Assembly: GCF_023667495.1 (NCBI RefSeq)
Contig: NZ_JAMOZL010000002.1
Span: 310,001 to 374,000 of the forward strand
Direction of reading: 5' to 3'
DNA: 64,000 bases
Source of the DNA: Dyadobacter sp. MSC1_007
Lineage (GTDB): Bacteria; Bacteroidota; Bacteroidia; Cytophagales; Spirosomataceae
Position 1 is the first letter of the stretch. The number at the start of each line of letters is the position of its first letter. The notes below the pieces were generated by a model. It saw only the letters and a list, made by a program, of their open reading frames with translations. It had not been told where the DNA came from and did not search any database. This document shows positions 1-8,850 of the stretch, one piece after another. Both the position numbers and the translations under genes were made by a program.

Positions 1-342
1 CAAGTGGAGCTGGCTTTCGAAGGCAAGCGTTTCTGGGACCTGCGCCGCTGGAAACAGTTTGAAACAAAACTGAATGGCAAAAGACGCACCGGCGTGACCA
101 TCAACCTGAAAACATCGGCGATCAGTGCGGCTGAATTTGCAGCCAAAAGGGATGGAATGAACCTGGATTCAGTTTACCGTCAATACTTTGAAATAGTACC
201 CAAATCACTCGATACCAAGTACACGATCAACTGGAAGCCAGAATATTACTTCTTCGCGATCCCATCCACGGCATTAACCAACAATCCTAAACTGGAACAA
301 AACATCGGCTGGCCTTCCGGCACATTTGACCCGTTGAAATGA
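1..342 (+). CDS. susD: SusD/RagB-family outer-membrane lipoprotein, C-terminal fragment
   Basis: Reading frame 1 is open from the first base to a TGA at 340-342, so only the last 113 residues of a gene beginning before the window are seen. The fragment carries the typical SusD/RagB C-terminal block: an E-L-A-F-E-G-K-R-F-W-D-L-R-R-W helix, then a tail ending in a P-x-L-x-x-N-I-G-W-P type segment (N-P-K-L-E-Q-N-I-G-W-P). SusD proteins sit on the cell surface as the lid of a SusC TonB-dependent transporter and bind oligosaccharides. The gene heads a run of same-strand glycan enzymes, so it is probably the binding protein of that locus, with its susC presumably just upstream of the window. The family call is firm; the substrate is not visible. 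Confidence 0.9.
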   Translation, partial: QVELAFEGKRFWDLRRWKQFETKLNGKRRTGVTINLKTSAISAAEFAAKRDGMNLDSVYRQYFEIVPKSLDTKYTINWKPEYYFFAIPSTALTNNPKLEQNIGWPSGTFDPLK

Positions 343-385
343 ATATTTTGTAACAGAACAAGAAAAAAATAACATAACAACAAGT

Positions 386-2083
386 ATGATTCCTATCCCA
401 AAACATTCACTCCAACTGGCATTAGCAGCCCTCCTGCTCGGTCACGGCGCCTTTGCGCAATACCCGAAAATTCCATCAGCGGCTAAGAAAACCAGTGATT
501 CACTTCTTGCGGAAGCTGCGCGGAAGTCGGAAATCGCCTGGCAAAAAGCGCTGCCGATCATACAAGCCGAAGCAAAAAAGGGAAAACCCTATATTCCCTG
601 GGCAGCACGTCCGGTCGACTTGCCCCAATCCGACATTCCGGCATTTCCCGGAGCGGAAGGAGGCGGTGCATTCAGTTTTGGCGGTCGCGGGGGTAAGGTT
701 TATGTGGTTAAAAGTCTGGAAGACAGTGGGCCGGGAACGCTCCGCGACGCCTGTGAAAAAGGCGGCGCGCGCATTATCGTGTTCAATGTTGCAGGGATTA
801 TCCGCTTGAAAACACCGCTGATCATTCGCGCTCCCTACATTACCATTGCCGGACAGACGGCACCGGGCGATGGGGTATGCGTGGCAGGGGAGAGCGTGTG
901 GATCAACACGCACGACGTGGTGATCCGGCACATGCGTTTCCGCCGGGGCGAGACATTTGTAGGCCGTCGCGACGATTCTATCGGTGGTAATCCGATCGGC
1001 AACATCATGATCGACCACGTTTCGGCGAGCTGGGGACTGGACGAAAATATGTCGATGTACCGGCATATGTATAACGACAGCACCGGTGCACAGGAGCAAA
1101 AGCTACCCACGGTGAACATCACCATTCAGAACTCGATTTTCTCCGAAACACTCGATACCTGGAACCACTCGTTCGGTAGCACGTTAGGAGGCGAAAACTG
1201 CACGTTTATGCGCAACCTGTGGGCCAACAATGCAGGTCGGAACCCGTCTATCGGCTGGTTTGGGATATTCAATTTCGTCAATAATGTAGTTTTTAACTGG
1301 GTACACCGCTCCATCGACGGTGGTGATTACCGGGCTATGTACAACATCATCAACAACTATTTCAAACCCGGGCCTCAGACGCCCAAAGATTCGCCGATCG
1401 GTTATCGCATACTGAAACCAGAAGCCGGCCGCAGCAAACTCGATCACCTTGTATTCGGCCGGGCTTATGTGACGGGAAACATCATGGAAGGCCATGATAA
1501 TGTGACCAAAGACAACTGGAACGGCGGCGTGCAGGTGGAGGATATGCCTAATACCGGTAAATATCGTGATGAGATCAAATGGAACAGCCCGCTGCCCATG
1601 CCGCAGTTCCCGATTATGAGTGCCAAAGAGTCGTTCGACTATGTGATTGCGAATGCTGGCGCAACGCTCCCGAAGCGCGATCCCGTGGATGCACGCGTGA
1701 CCACACAGGTACGTACAGGAAAGATCAATCCGATAGAAGGCGTAACATTGCCGAAAACCCAGTTTGAGCACCGTCGCCTGCCGATCGATTCGTACAAAAA
1801 CGGTATTATCACCGATGTGTCGCAAGTAGGAGGCTATCCGGAATACAAAGGGACAGCTTATCCGGATGCAGACAACGACGGAATGCCTACCGATTGGGAA
1901 AATAAATATGGTTTGAACCCGAACGACGCTTCGGACGCGCAAAAGGACATGAGCGGCGATGGTTATTCCAATATCGAGAAATTCATCAACGGCATTGATC
2001 CGAAAAAGAAAATGGATTGGAAAAACCCTAAAAACAACCACGACACACTGGCGTCGCTGAAAAGCACATCAGGCCAAAAATAA
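386..2083 (+). CDS. Secreted pectate lyase (PL1-type) with C-terminal calcium-binding repeat
   Basis: 565 residues. A Sec signal peptide (about 1-24, ending A-F-A-Q) is followed by a right-handed beta-helix. The region from about residue 85 (A-F-P-G-A-E-G-G-G-A, then G-G-R-G-G-K-V-Y-V-V) and the I-M-I-D-H-V-S-A-S-W-G-L-D-E block are hallmarks of pectate lyase-like proteins, which cleave polygalacturonate by calcium-assisted beta-elimination. Near residues 490-545 the Asp-rich pattern D-A-D-N-D-G-M-P and D-M-S-G-D-G-Y resembles thrombospondin-3/dockerin-like calcium-binding repeats. It is the first complete gene after the SusD fragment and leads a tightly packed operon of glycan enzymes, which suggests pectin backbone cleavage at the cell surface or in the periplasm. 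The family is confident; the exact substrate (homogalacturonan or the RG-II backbone) is inferred. Confidence 0.85.
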   Translation: MIPIPKHSLQLALAALLLGHGAFAQYPKIPSAAKKTSDSLLAEAARKSEIAWQKALPIIQAEAKKGKPYIPWAARPVDLPQSDIPAFPGAEGGGAFSFGGRGGKVYVVKSLEDSGPGTLRDACEKGGARIIVFNVAGIIRLKTPLIIRAPYITIAGQTAPGDGVCVAGESVWINTHDVVIRHMRFRRGETFVGRRDDSIGGNPIGNIMIDHVSASWGLDENMSMYRHMYNDSTGAQEQKLPTVNITIQNSIFSETLDTWNHSFGSTLGGENCTFMRNLWANNAGRNPSIGWFGIFNFVNNVVFNWVHRSIDGGDYRAMYNIINNYFKPGPQTPKDSPIGYRILKPEAGRSKLDHLVFGRAYVTGNIMEGHDNVTKDNWNGGVQVEDMPNTGKYRDEIKWNSPLPMPQFPIMSAKESFDYVIANAGATLPKRDPVDARVTTQVRTGKINPIEGVTLPKTQFEHRRLPIDSYKNGIITDVSQVGGYPEYKGTAYPDADNDGMPTDWENKYGLNPNDASDAQKDMSGDGYSNIEKFINGIDPKKKMDWKNPKNNHDTLASLKSTSGQK

Positions 2084-2120
2084 TAGCGCATTGGAAAAAG
2101 GGAGATACTTGGTTAAGGTG

Positions 2121-5100
2121 ATGATCTCAAATACGATCCTGTCGATGGCAGGGTTGTATTTTCTTTTTGCAGTGCCCGTAATGGCCCAGAAAAAGGTCAA
2201 AAAAGCGTCGCCGGTAGCTTTGGGCGAGGGTGGCCAGCTCGCTTATGTGCCTGACTCGCTGGGCAACAGGATCGTCGATTTTTCGTATAGCGGCTATATG
2301 GCGGGGGAGCGCGAAATTCCTGACGTTCCCGTACGTGTGACCGTGCCTGCGCGTGAAGGCGATGCGACGCGAAGCATCCAGGCGGCGATCGATTATGTGG
2401 GGAATCTGCCCGTCGATGCGAATGGTATCCGGGGAACAGTGTTGCTCGGCGCTGGTACGCATCGTGTTTTGTCAGGAATTGTCATTAGAAAGTCAGGGGT
2501 TGTGTTGAGGGGCGCCACGGGGGCAACTTTGCTCGCTGACGGCCGCACGCGGGAGACTGTGATCAGGATTTTAGGTCAAAACGATCTTAGACAGGGTGAA
2601 AAAATAAAGGTAAGTGCTGATTATGTGCCTGTTAATGCAATGAGTTTTGAGGTGGAAAACGCAGGCTCATTAAAAATAGGCGACCGTGTCCGCGTGCAAA
2701 GACCTTCAACCGCCGAATGGATACGGAAATTGGGAATGGAGGAGTTTGGGGGAGAAACCGGTTGGCTGGGCTGGAAAGCCGGTCAGCGGGACATTACCTG
2801 GGACCGTAAAATCAATGCTATAAACGGAAATATTATCAACATCGATGCGCCTTTGACCACCGCATTGGAAAGCAAATTTGGAGGTGGCTGGCTAATCCCA
2901 TACGAATGGGCAGGACGCATTAGTCAGGTTGGTATTGAAAACTTGCATATCGAATCGACTTTTGATCCTCAAAACCTGAAAGACGAAGACCATCGCTGGA
3001 TGGGCATTACCTTGGAAAACACTGAAAATGCATGGGTAAGGCAGGTCCAGTTCAAACACCTGGCTGGTTCAGCGGTGGCGATTTATGCATCCGCCTCCAA
3101 AGTGACGGTGGAAGACTGTAAATCCCTCGAACCGGTGTCAGAGATCGCTGGCCAGCGACGGAATACCTTTTTTACAGAGGGTGGGCAAACATTATTTCAA
3201 AGATGCTTTGCAGAAAACGGCTGCCATGATTTTGCCGTCGGCTTTTGCGCGCCGGGACCCATTGCATTTGTGCAATGCGAGTCGCGGTTGCCCCATAATT
3301 TCAGTGGTGCGATCGATAGCTGGGCCTCCGGGGTGCTTTTTGATATTGTGAATATTGATGGTCATGCATTGAGCTTTAAAAATCGCGGACAGGATGGGCA
3401 GGGTGCTGGCTGGACGGCCGCCAACAGCGTTTTTTGGCAATGTTCGGCCTCGCGTGCGGAGAATTTCAGTCCGCCGGGCACTGTCAACTTTGCATTCGGA
3501 ATATGGGCGCAGTTTGCAGGAAATGGGCATTGGGAGAATGCGAATGAGCATATTCAACCGCGGAGCCTTTATTACGCCCAGCTTTCGGACCGGCTTGGCA
3601 AACAGGTTATGGCAAGATCATATCTGCTACCACAGGAAACGGAAGCATCCAGCAGTCCGAGCCTTGAACAAGCCGCTGCATTGGTCGCCAATTCGCACAA
3701 GTCGACGGTGTCACTGAGCGGGTGGATTGATCAGGCTGCACAGAGAAATCCAGTCATAACAGCACATTCAGGCGTGAAAACAATCGATGAGACCGGTATT
3801 CCCGAACCGGCCCGAGCTAAAACATTACCGGTGTTGACGATCCGAAATGGCTGGCTAGTCCGTGGCGACCGCATTGTGACCGGCAACCGGCAGGAAGTGC
3901 CCTGGTGGCGGGGAAGTATCCGTCCGCACGACGTAAATGCTGCCAAACCACATATTACCCGCTTCGTTCCCGGCAGGTCTGGCCCTGGACTCACCGACGA
4001 GCTTGGCCCAATGACCGACTCGCTCAAAGCAAAGCATATCACCGTTGTTGACCATAATTATGGCCTCTGGTACGACCGCCGTCGCGATGACCACGAGCGG
4101 ATCCGGCGCATCGATGGGGAGGTGTGGCCGCCTTTTTACGAGCAGCCATTTGCGAGAAGCGGGAAGGACGCAGCCTGGGACGATTTGAGTAAATATGATT
4201 TGAAAAATTACAATGCGTGGTACTGGTCGCGGTTGCGCGAATTTGCGACGCTTGCTGATCAGAAAGGCCTTTTGCTCTATCATCAGAACTATTTTCAACA
4301 CAACATCCTTGAAGCTGGGGCGCATTATGCAGATTTTCCCTGGCGCACCGCTAACAATGTAAACCAGACAGGTTTTCCGGAGCCGCCGCCTTATGCGGGC
4401 GACAAGCGTATTTTCATTGCGGATCAGTTTTACGACATTACCGATCCTTCGCGTCGCGCTCTTCACAAGGCTTATATCAGGCAATGCCTTGATAATTTCA
4501 AGGATCAGAGCAGCGTCGTGCAGTTTATCAGCGCGGAATATACTGGGCCGTTGCACTTTGTACAATTCTGGCTGGATGTGGTTGCCGAGTGGGAAAAAGA
4601 AACCGGAAAGAATGCGCTGGTGGCGTTAAGTACGACCAAAGACGTGCAGGACGCCATTCTTGCCGACAAACAATATGCTGCGATCGTCGATATTATCGAT
4701 ATCCGTTACTGGCATCGCCGGGCGGTAGCGGCGGGAACGGGAGGAGAATATTATGCGCCCGAGGGGGGTAAAAACCTTGCACCGCGGCAGCATGCGCGGA
4801 TCCAGAAGCCGGGTAAGGTGCCGTTTTCGTCAGTTTACAAGGCAGTTTTGGAATACAAACAAAAATATCCTGAAAAGGCCGTGATCTACAATGCAGATGG
4901 CTCTGATGCCCATGCCTGGGCGGTGTTGATGGCCGGAGGTTCTGTGAGCGCGGTGCCAAATCTTCCTGAGGCCTTTGTGGCGGACGTGGCTGCCATGCAA
5001 CCGGTAGAATCGGAAGGGAAATATATTCTTTTAAAACCGGGTGCCGGGATGATCGTGTATCAGGATCCAGCAGAAACTGCGACCGCCGATTTAACAAATC

Positions 5101-5246
5101 TGAAAGGCAATTATGTCCTGCAACGCATTCATGCACAAACGGGATCGCTCATCGGCAAACAGGAAAAAGTAAAGGGTGGAAAAGTGATTTCCTTAGCCGC
5201 CGGAGCGCAGCAAGCGCATACAATTTATTGGTTTACAAAAAAATGA
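2121..5246 (+). CDS. Secreted beta-helix protein with DUF6298-like hydrolase region
   Basis: I chose the ATG at 2121 (1041 residues) because it gives a clean signal peptide ending V-M-A-Q; an in-frame TTG at 2091 would add ten polar residues. The N-terminal half (about 70-450) looks like a right-handed parallel beta-helix: S-I-Q-A-A-I-D-Y-V near the start, then repeated short strands with V-x-x-C-x-S/A turns. After about residue 580 comes a large second part rich in Trp, His and Tyr (for example D-H-N-Y-G-L-W-Y-D and Y-H-Q-N-Y-F-Q-H-N) resembling the TIM-barrel-like DUF6298 region found with beta-helix proteins in Bacteroidota glycan loci. That name is from memory and should be checked. Its stop overlaps the next start, so it belongs to the operon. 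The activity is unknown; a pectin side-chain hydrolase or lyase is an inference. Confidence 0.7.
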   Translation: MISNTILSMAGLYFLFAVPVMAQKKVKKASPVALGEGGQLAYVPDSLGNRIVDFSYSGYMAGEREIPDVPVRVTVPAREGDATRSIQAAIDYVGNLPVDANGIRGTVLLGAGTHRVLSGIVIRKSGVVLRGATGATLLADGRTRETVIRILGQNDLRQGEKIKVSADYVPVNAMSFEVENAGSLKIGDRVRVQRPSTAEWIRKLGMEEFGGETGWLGWKAGQRDITWDRKINAINGNIINIDAPLTTALESKFGGGWLIPYEWAGRISQVGIENLHIESTFDPQNLKDEDHRWMGITLENTENAWVRQVQFKHLAGSAVAIYASASKVTVEDCKSLEPVSEIAGQRRNTFFTEGGQTLFQRCFAENGCHDFAVGFCAPGPIAFVQCESRLPHNFSGAIDSWASGVLFDIVNIDGHALSFKNRGQDGQGAGWTAANSVFWQCSASRAENFSPPGTVNFAFGIWAQFAGNGHWENANEHIQPRSLYYAQLSDRLGKQVMARSYLLPQETEASSSPSLEQAAALVANSHKSTVSLSGWIDQAAQRNPVITAHSGVKTIDETGIPEPARAKTLPVLTIRNGWLVRGDRIVTGNRQEVPWWRGSIRPHDVNAAKPHITRFVPGRSGPGLTDELGPMTDSLKAKHITVVDHNYGLWYDRRRDDHERIRRIDGEVWPPFYEQPFARSGKDAAWDDLSKYDLKNYNAWYWSRLREFATLADQKGLLLYHQNYFQHNILEAGAHYADFPWRTANNVNQTGFPEPPPYAGDKRIFIADQFYDITDPSRRALHKAYIRQCLDNFKDQSSVVQFISAEYTGPLHFVQFWLDVVAEWEKETGKNALVALSTTKDVQDAILADKQYAAIVDIIDIRYWHRRAVAAGTGGEYYAPEGGKNLAPRQHARIQKPGKVPFSSVYKAVLEYKQKYPEKAVIYNADGSDAHAWAVLMAGGSVSAVPNLPEAFVADVAAMQPVESEGKYILLKPGAGMIVYQDPAETATADLTNLKGNYVLQRIHAQTGSLIGKQEKVKGGKVISLAAGAQQAHTIYWFTKK

Positions 5247-6805
5247 ATATGCAGATAAAAGTCAGAGTGCTGGGTTTGTTGCTTTTGTTGGGCGGGATAA
5301 GTGCCTGTTCGAGGAAAGCGGCAGGCCCGGCCGTTTTAAAGGCCGACAATTTCCGGCATCATGTGGAGCATTTTAACAGGATGGAGGATGAAAATAAGGC
5401 CAATGCGATCCCTAATGCAGAATCGTGGGCTTGGATGAAGGCTAATATCCCGCTTTTCGACTGCCCGCAGGACAATTTTCAGGAAATCTACTATTACCGC
5501 TGGTGGACATTCCGTAAGCACATCAATCAGACGCCGCAAGGCTTCGCGATCACGGAATTTCTGGTCAACCGGAATTATGCGGATAAATATAACCTCATCA
5601 GTTGCGCACTGGGCCACCATATTTACGAAGGCCGCTGGCTTCACGACCAGCGTTATCTGAATGACAATGTCCATATCTGGTATCGTGGCAATGAAGGTGG
5701 CAGGATGAAAAAACTGCTCAATTTCAGCAGCTGGACCGCCGACGCATTGTATAACCGTTATAAAGTGAATCAGGACAAAGCATTTTTGCTCGATATGCTG
5801 CCCGATCTGACTTCGGAATACAAGGCCTGGGAAAAAGACCGTCGAACGGAAAGTGGCCTTTTCTGGCAAGCTGACGTAAAAGATGGGATGGAAGAATCGC
5901 TGAGCGGCGGCAGACGCGAGCAGAATGCCCGCCCAACGATTAACAGCTATATGTACGGCAATGCAACGGCACTATCAGCCATAGCCGGCTTAAAAGGAGA
6001 TAATGCGCTCGCCAGCCTGTACAAAAGCAAGGCCGATACGTTGCGAAACCTGATTGAAACCAAGCTCTGGAACAGCGACAGCAGCTTTTTTGAAACAGTA
6101 AAGAAACGCGGCGCAGGCCCTTTTGCCGGTGTGCGCGAGGCGATCGGTTTCATTCCGTGGTACTTTAATCTGCCTGACGAAAAGTATGATGCGGCCTGGA
6201 AACAGGTTGCCGATCCACATGGATTTAATGCGCCATTTGGCCTTACCACTGCGGAGCGCAGGCATCCGGCGTTCCGTACGCACGGTTGCTGCCAATGCGA
6301 ATGGGATGGGGCTGTGTGGCCGTTTGCAACGTCGCAGACGCTTACAGGCATGGCAAATCGTATGAACCTGGGCGCGTCGAAGGCTTTGGCGGATACCACT
6401 TATTTTGGGGCTTTGGAAAAGTATGTGGAGTCGCAATATTACCGTGGCAAGCCCTATATCGGGGAATACCTGGATGAAAAGACAGGTTATTGGCTCAAAG
6501 GCGACCAGGAGCGAAGCCGCTACTATAACCATTCGACATTCAACGACTTGATTATCACTGGTCTCGTAGGTTTGCGCCCACGTGCAGATGATACAATAGA
6601 AGTGAATCCGCTTATACCCGAGGCGCAATGGGATTGGTTTTGTCTGGATAATGTGCTTTATCACGGACAGCTGCTGACGATACTTTGGGACAAAGACGGC
6701 AGTCACTATAAAAAAGGAAAAGGCTTGCAGGTGTTTGTAAATGGCAAAAAAGCAGGCGGCTCAGCCGACATCGAACGAATTTTAATCAACCATAAACCCT
6801 TATGA
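5243..6805 (+). CDS. Lipoprotein glycoside hydrolase, MGH1/GH63-like alpha-alpha toroid
   Basis: The ATG at 5243 overlaps the upstream TGA (5244-5246), giving 520 residues. A lipoprotein signal (L-G-G-I-S-A-C, Cys about residue 22) predicts membrane anchoring. The body is helical and Trp-rich, with Y-Y-Y-R-W-W-T-F-R near residue 85, N-F-S-S-W-T-A-D-A-L near 170, G-L-F-W-Q-A-D-V-K-D-G-M-E-E near 205 and H-S-T-F-N-D-L-I-I-T-G-L-V-G-L near 430. This is the pattern of (alpha/alpha)6 enzymes related to GH63 and mannosylglycerate hydrolase (MGH1-like). These invert alpha-glycosidic bonds and use acidic residues, which I cannot assign individually. The position inside a pectin-type operon suggests it trims oligosaccharides made by its neighbours. 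The fold is likely; the substrate is unknown. Confidence 0.7.
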   Translation: MNMQIKVRVLGLLLLLGGISACSRKAAGPAVLKADNFRHHVEHFNRMEDENKANAIPNAESWAWMKANIPLFDCPQDNFQEIYYYRWWTFRKHINQTPQGFAITEFLVNRNYADKYNLISCALGHHIYEGRWLHDQRYLNDNVHIWYRGNEGGRMKKLLNFSSWTADALYNRYKVNQDKAFLLDMLPDLTSEYKAWEKDRRTESGLFWQADVKDGMEESLSGGRREQNARPTINSYMYGNATALSAIAGLKGDNALASLYKSKADTLRNLIETKLWNSDSSFFETVKKRGAGPFAGVREAIGFIPWYFNLPDEKYDAAWKQVADPHGFNAPFGLTTAERRHPAFRTHGCCQCEWDGAVWPFATSQTLTGMANRMNLGASKALADTTYFGALEKYVESQYYRGKPYIGEYLDEKTGYWLKGDQERSRYYNHSTFNDLIITGLVGLRPRADDTIEVNPLIPEAQWDWFCLDNVLYHGQLLTILWDKDGSHYKKGKGLQVFVNGKKAGGSADIERILINHKPL

Positions 6806-7911
6806 TTCCTATGACCATTCATACAATGCACAACAAAACATTCAGGTGGCTGTTGGTTGGCACGATCTGCCTTTTTACGCATTTAGTCCAGGCACAGCAA
6901 AAGGAAGGCATTCTTGTCGATGAGTTTATTTTCGAAACGGCGCCTTTTCCGGAAAGCCACGCATCGACGATCGCCGAAACGCCAGCCGGATTGGTGGCGG
7001 CCTGGTTTGGCGGTACAAAGGAACGTAACCCCGACGTCGGTATCCAGGTAAGTCGGCTCGAAGGCGGTAAATGGACCGCCCCTGTGGAAGTAGCCAATGG
7101 CATTGTGAATGCAAACCTGCGCTACGCATGCTGGAACCCCGTATTATATCAGATCCCAAAAGGTGATCTGATGCTTTTTTACAAAGTAGGGCCTAATGTC
7201 GCAGGCTGGAAAGGCTTCCTGATCACTTCAAAAGACAATGGTAAAACCTGGTCGAAACCAACCGCATTGCAGGAAGGCTTTCTCGGGCCGGTTAAAAACA
7301 AGCCGGTTTTGATGCCGAATGGCGAGTTATGGTGCGCTTCAAGCACCGAGGGTGAAGGTGGCTGGCGCGTGCATTTTGAGGTAACATCCGATTTTGGCAA
7401 GACCTGGCGGAAAGTTGGGCCGATTAATGACGGAAAGACGATCAACGCCATTCAGCCGAGCATTCTTACTTATGCAAATGGTGATATGCAGATCCTTTGC
7501 CGCAGCAAAAGCCGCTCTATTGTTGAATCCTGGTCGAAGGATGGCGGCAAAACATGGTCGGAAATGGTTCCTATGAGTTTGCCTAACAACAATTCCGGCA
7601 CGGATGCTGTGACTTTGAAGGATGGCCGCCAGTTGTTGGTTTATAACCATGTAAAACCACCTGCCGGGCAACCAAAAGGGCCTCGTACGCCATTGAATGT
7701 AGCGATTTCAAAGGACGGAAAAGCGTGGGAAGCGGCGCTGGTACTGGAAGATTCGCCGATAAGCCAGTATTCCTATCCATCGGTGATTCAGACAGCCGAC
7801 GGCATGGTGCATATCGTGTACACCTGGCGCCGCCAGCGCATTAAATACGTCAAAATCGATCCCTCGAAACTGAAAAGTAAGCCTATTGCAGATGAACAAT
7901 GGCCGATGTAA
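6802..7911 (+). CDS. Secreted BNR/sialidase-fold glycosidase
   Basis: 369 residues. The start ATG at 6802 overlaps the previous TGA; later in-frame ATGs at 6811 and 6826 are possible and would leave a more typical signal peptide (ending L-V-Q-A-Q). Three clear Asp-box motifs (T-S-K-D-N-G-K-T-W, T-S-D-F-G-K-T-W and W-S-K-D-G-G-K-T-W) define a six-bladed sialidase-like beta-propeller. An early segment S-H-A-S-T-I-A-E-T with F-G-G-T-K-E sits where family members carry active-site residues. True sialidases release sialic acid, but relatives act on Kdo-type acids or cleave polysaccharides. No sialic acid catabolic gene is present here, so activity on a pectic sugar (RG-II contains Kdo and Dha) is the better inference. 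Part of the 386-11208 operon. Confidence 0.75.
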   Translation: MIPMTIHTMHNKTFRWLLVGTICLFTHLVQAQQKEGILVDEFIFETAPFPESHASTIAETPAGLVAAWFGGTKERNPDVGIQVSRLEGGKWTAPVEVANGIVNANLRYACWNPVLYQIPKGDLMLFYKVGPNVAGWKGFLITSKDNGKTWSKPTALQEGFLGPVKNKPVLMPNGELWCASSTEGEGGWRVHFEVTSDFGKTWRKVGPINDGKTINAIQPSILTYANGDMQILCRSKSRSIVESWSKDGGKTWSEMVPMSLPNNNSGTDAVTLKDGRQLLVYNHVKPPAGQPKGPRTPLNVAISKDGKAWEAALVLEDSPISQYSYPSVIQTADGMVHIVYTWRRQRIKYVKIDPSKLKSKPIADEQWPM

Positions 7912-7932
7912 TCCACTAACCATCCGTTAAAA

Positions 7933-8823
7933 TTGAACCGTAGAAAATTTTTTGATACAGCATTGGCCGGGTCAATGCTTGCATTGTCGTGGACCTCGGG
8001 TTTTGCTGGTTTGCGAGGCAGGAAGGAAAAGCGTTATAAAATCGCCGTGATCGATCTGATGATCCTCAAAAGGCAAAAATTAAGCGCATTGCCGCTGGCC
8101 AGTGAGATCGGTGCCGACGGCCTCGAAGTAGATATGGGCGGGCTGGGCGACAGGCCTACTTTTGACAATAAACTGGCTGATCCGGCTGTAAGACAGCAAT
8201 ATCTGGATAAGGCTAAAGAGCTGAATCTGGAAATTTGCTCATTGGCTATGACGGGTTTTTATTCGCAATCTTTTGCCAAACGGGAGGGCTACGAAAACAC
8301 GGTGGGCGATTGCATTGAAACCATGCGGCAGATGAAGATCAAAACAGCTTTTTTACCAATGGGCATCCAGGGAGACCTTGTAAAAAATCCCGAATTGCGG
8401 CCCGCCATTGTTGAGCGTTTGAAAGTGGTAGGGAAAATGGCCGAAAAGGCAGGCGTAGTGATCGGGATCGAAACGGCCCTGAGCGCTACTGAGGAAGTGA
8501 AATTGCTCAATGACGTCGGTTCGAAGGCTGTTCAAATCTATTTCAATTTTTCAAATCCGTTGGAAGCAGGCAGGGATCTTTGTGAAGAGTTAAAGATTTT
8601 GGGTAAAAAACGCATTTGCCAGATCCATTGCACCGATAAGGACGGGGTGTGGTTGGAAAATAATACCCGGCTGGATATGAAAAAAGTGAAGGCGACGCTG
8701 GATAAAATGGGGTGGAAAGGCTGGCTCGTGATCGAACGTTCGCGGGATGCAAGTAAACCGCGCGATGTGAAGGGGAATTTTGGCGCCAACACAGCTTTTA
8801 TGAAAGCAATCTTCCAGGCCTGA
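7933..8823 (+). CDS. Exported xylose-isomerase-like TIM-barrel protein
   Basis: 296 residues if translation begins at the TTG at 7933. That start is supported because it supplies an N-R-R-K-F-F twin-arginine-like motif followed by a hydrophobic stretch, as in many exported sugar isomerase/epimerase homologues. The rest is a TIM barrel of the xylose-isomerase-like (AP endonuclease 2) family: G-A-D-G-L-E-V-D-M-G-G near residue 60, G-I-E-T-A near 178, Q-I-H-C-T-D-K-D-G near 230 and V-I-E-R-S near 262 would supply the metal-binding Glu, His and Glu. Where many relatives have a Y-D-x-x-N segment this protein reads Y-F-N-F-S-N, so one expected Asp ligand is Asn. It lies 21 bases after the sialidase-like gene. 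Isomerisation, epimerisation or non-enzymatic binding of a released sugar are all possible. Confidence 0.7.
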   Translation: MNRRKFFDTALAGSMLALSWTSGFAGLRGRKEKRYKIAVIDLMILKRQKLSALPLASEIGADGLEVDMGGLGDRPTFDNKLADPAVRQQYLDKAKELNLEICSLAMTGFYSQSFAKREGYENTVGDCIETMRQMKIKTAFLPMGIQGDLVKNPELRPAIVERLKVVGKMAEKAGVVIGIETALSATEEVKLLNDVGSKAVQIYFNFSNPLEAGRDLCEELKILGKKRICQIHCTDKDGVWLENNTRLDMKKVKATLDKMGWKGWLVIERSRDASKPRDVKGNFGANTAFMKAIFQA

Positions 8824-8850
8824 ACCTCGGGTTATAATTTACTTCAACGA

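Noticed and set aside
500..2041. Long minus-strand frames opposite the pectate lyase gene
   Set aside because: They show Arg/His/Cys-rich composition without any domain and mirror the codon pattern of the real gene on the plus strand.
6802..7911. Sialic acid utilisation locus
   Set aside because: No N-acetylneuraminate lyase, epimerase or transporter genes; the neighbours are pectin enzymes.
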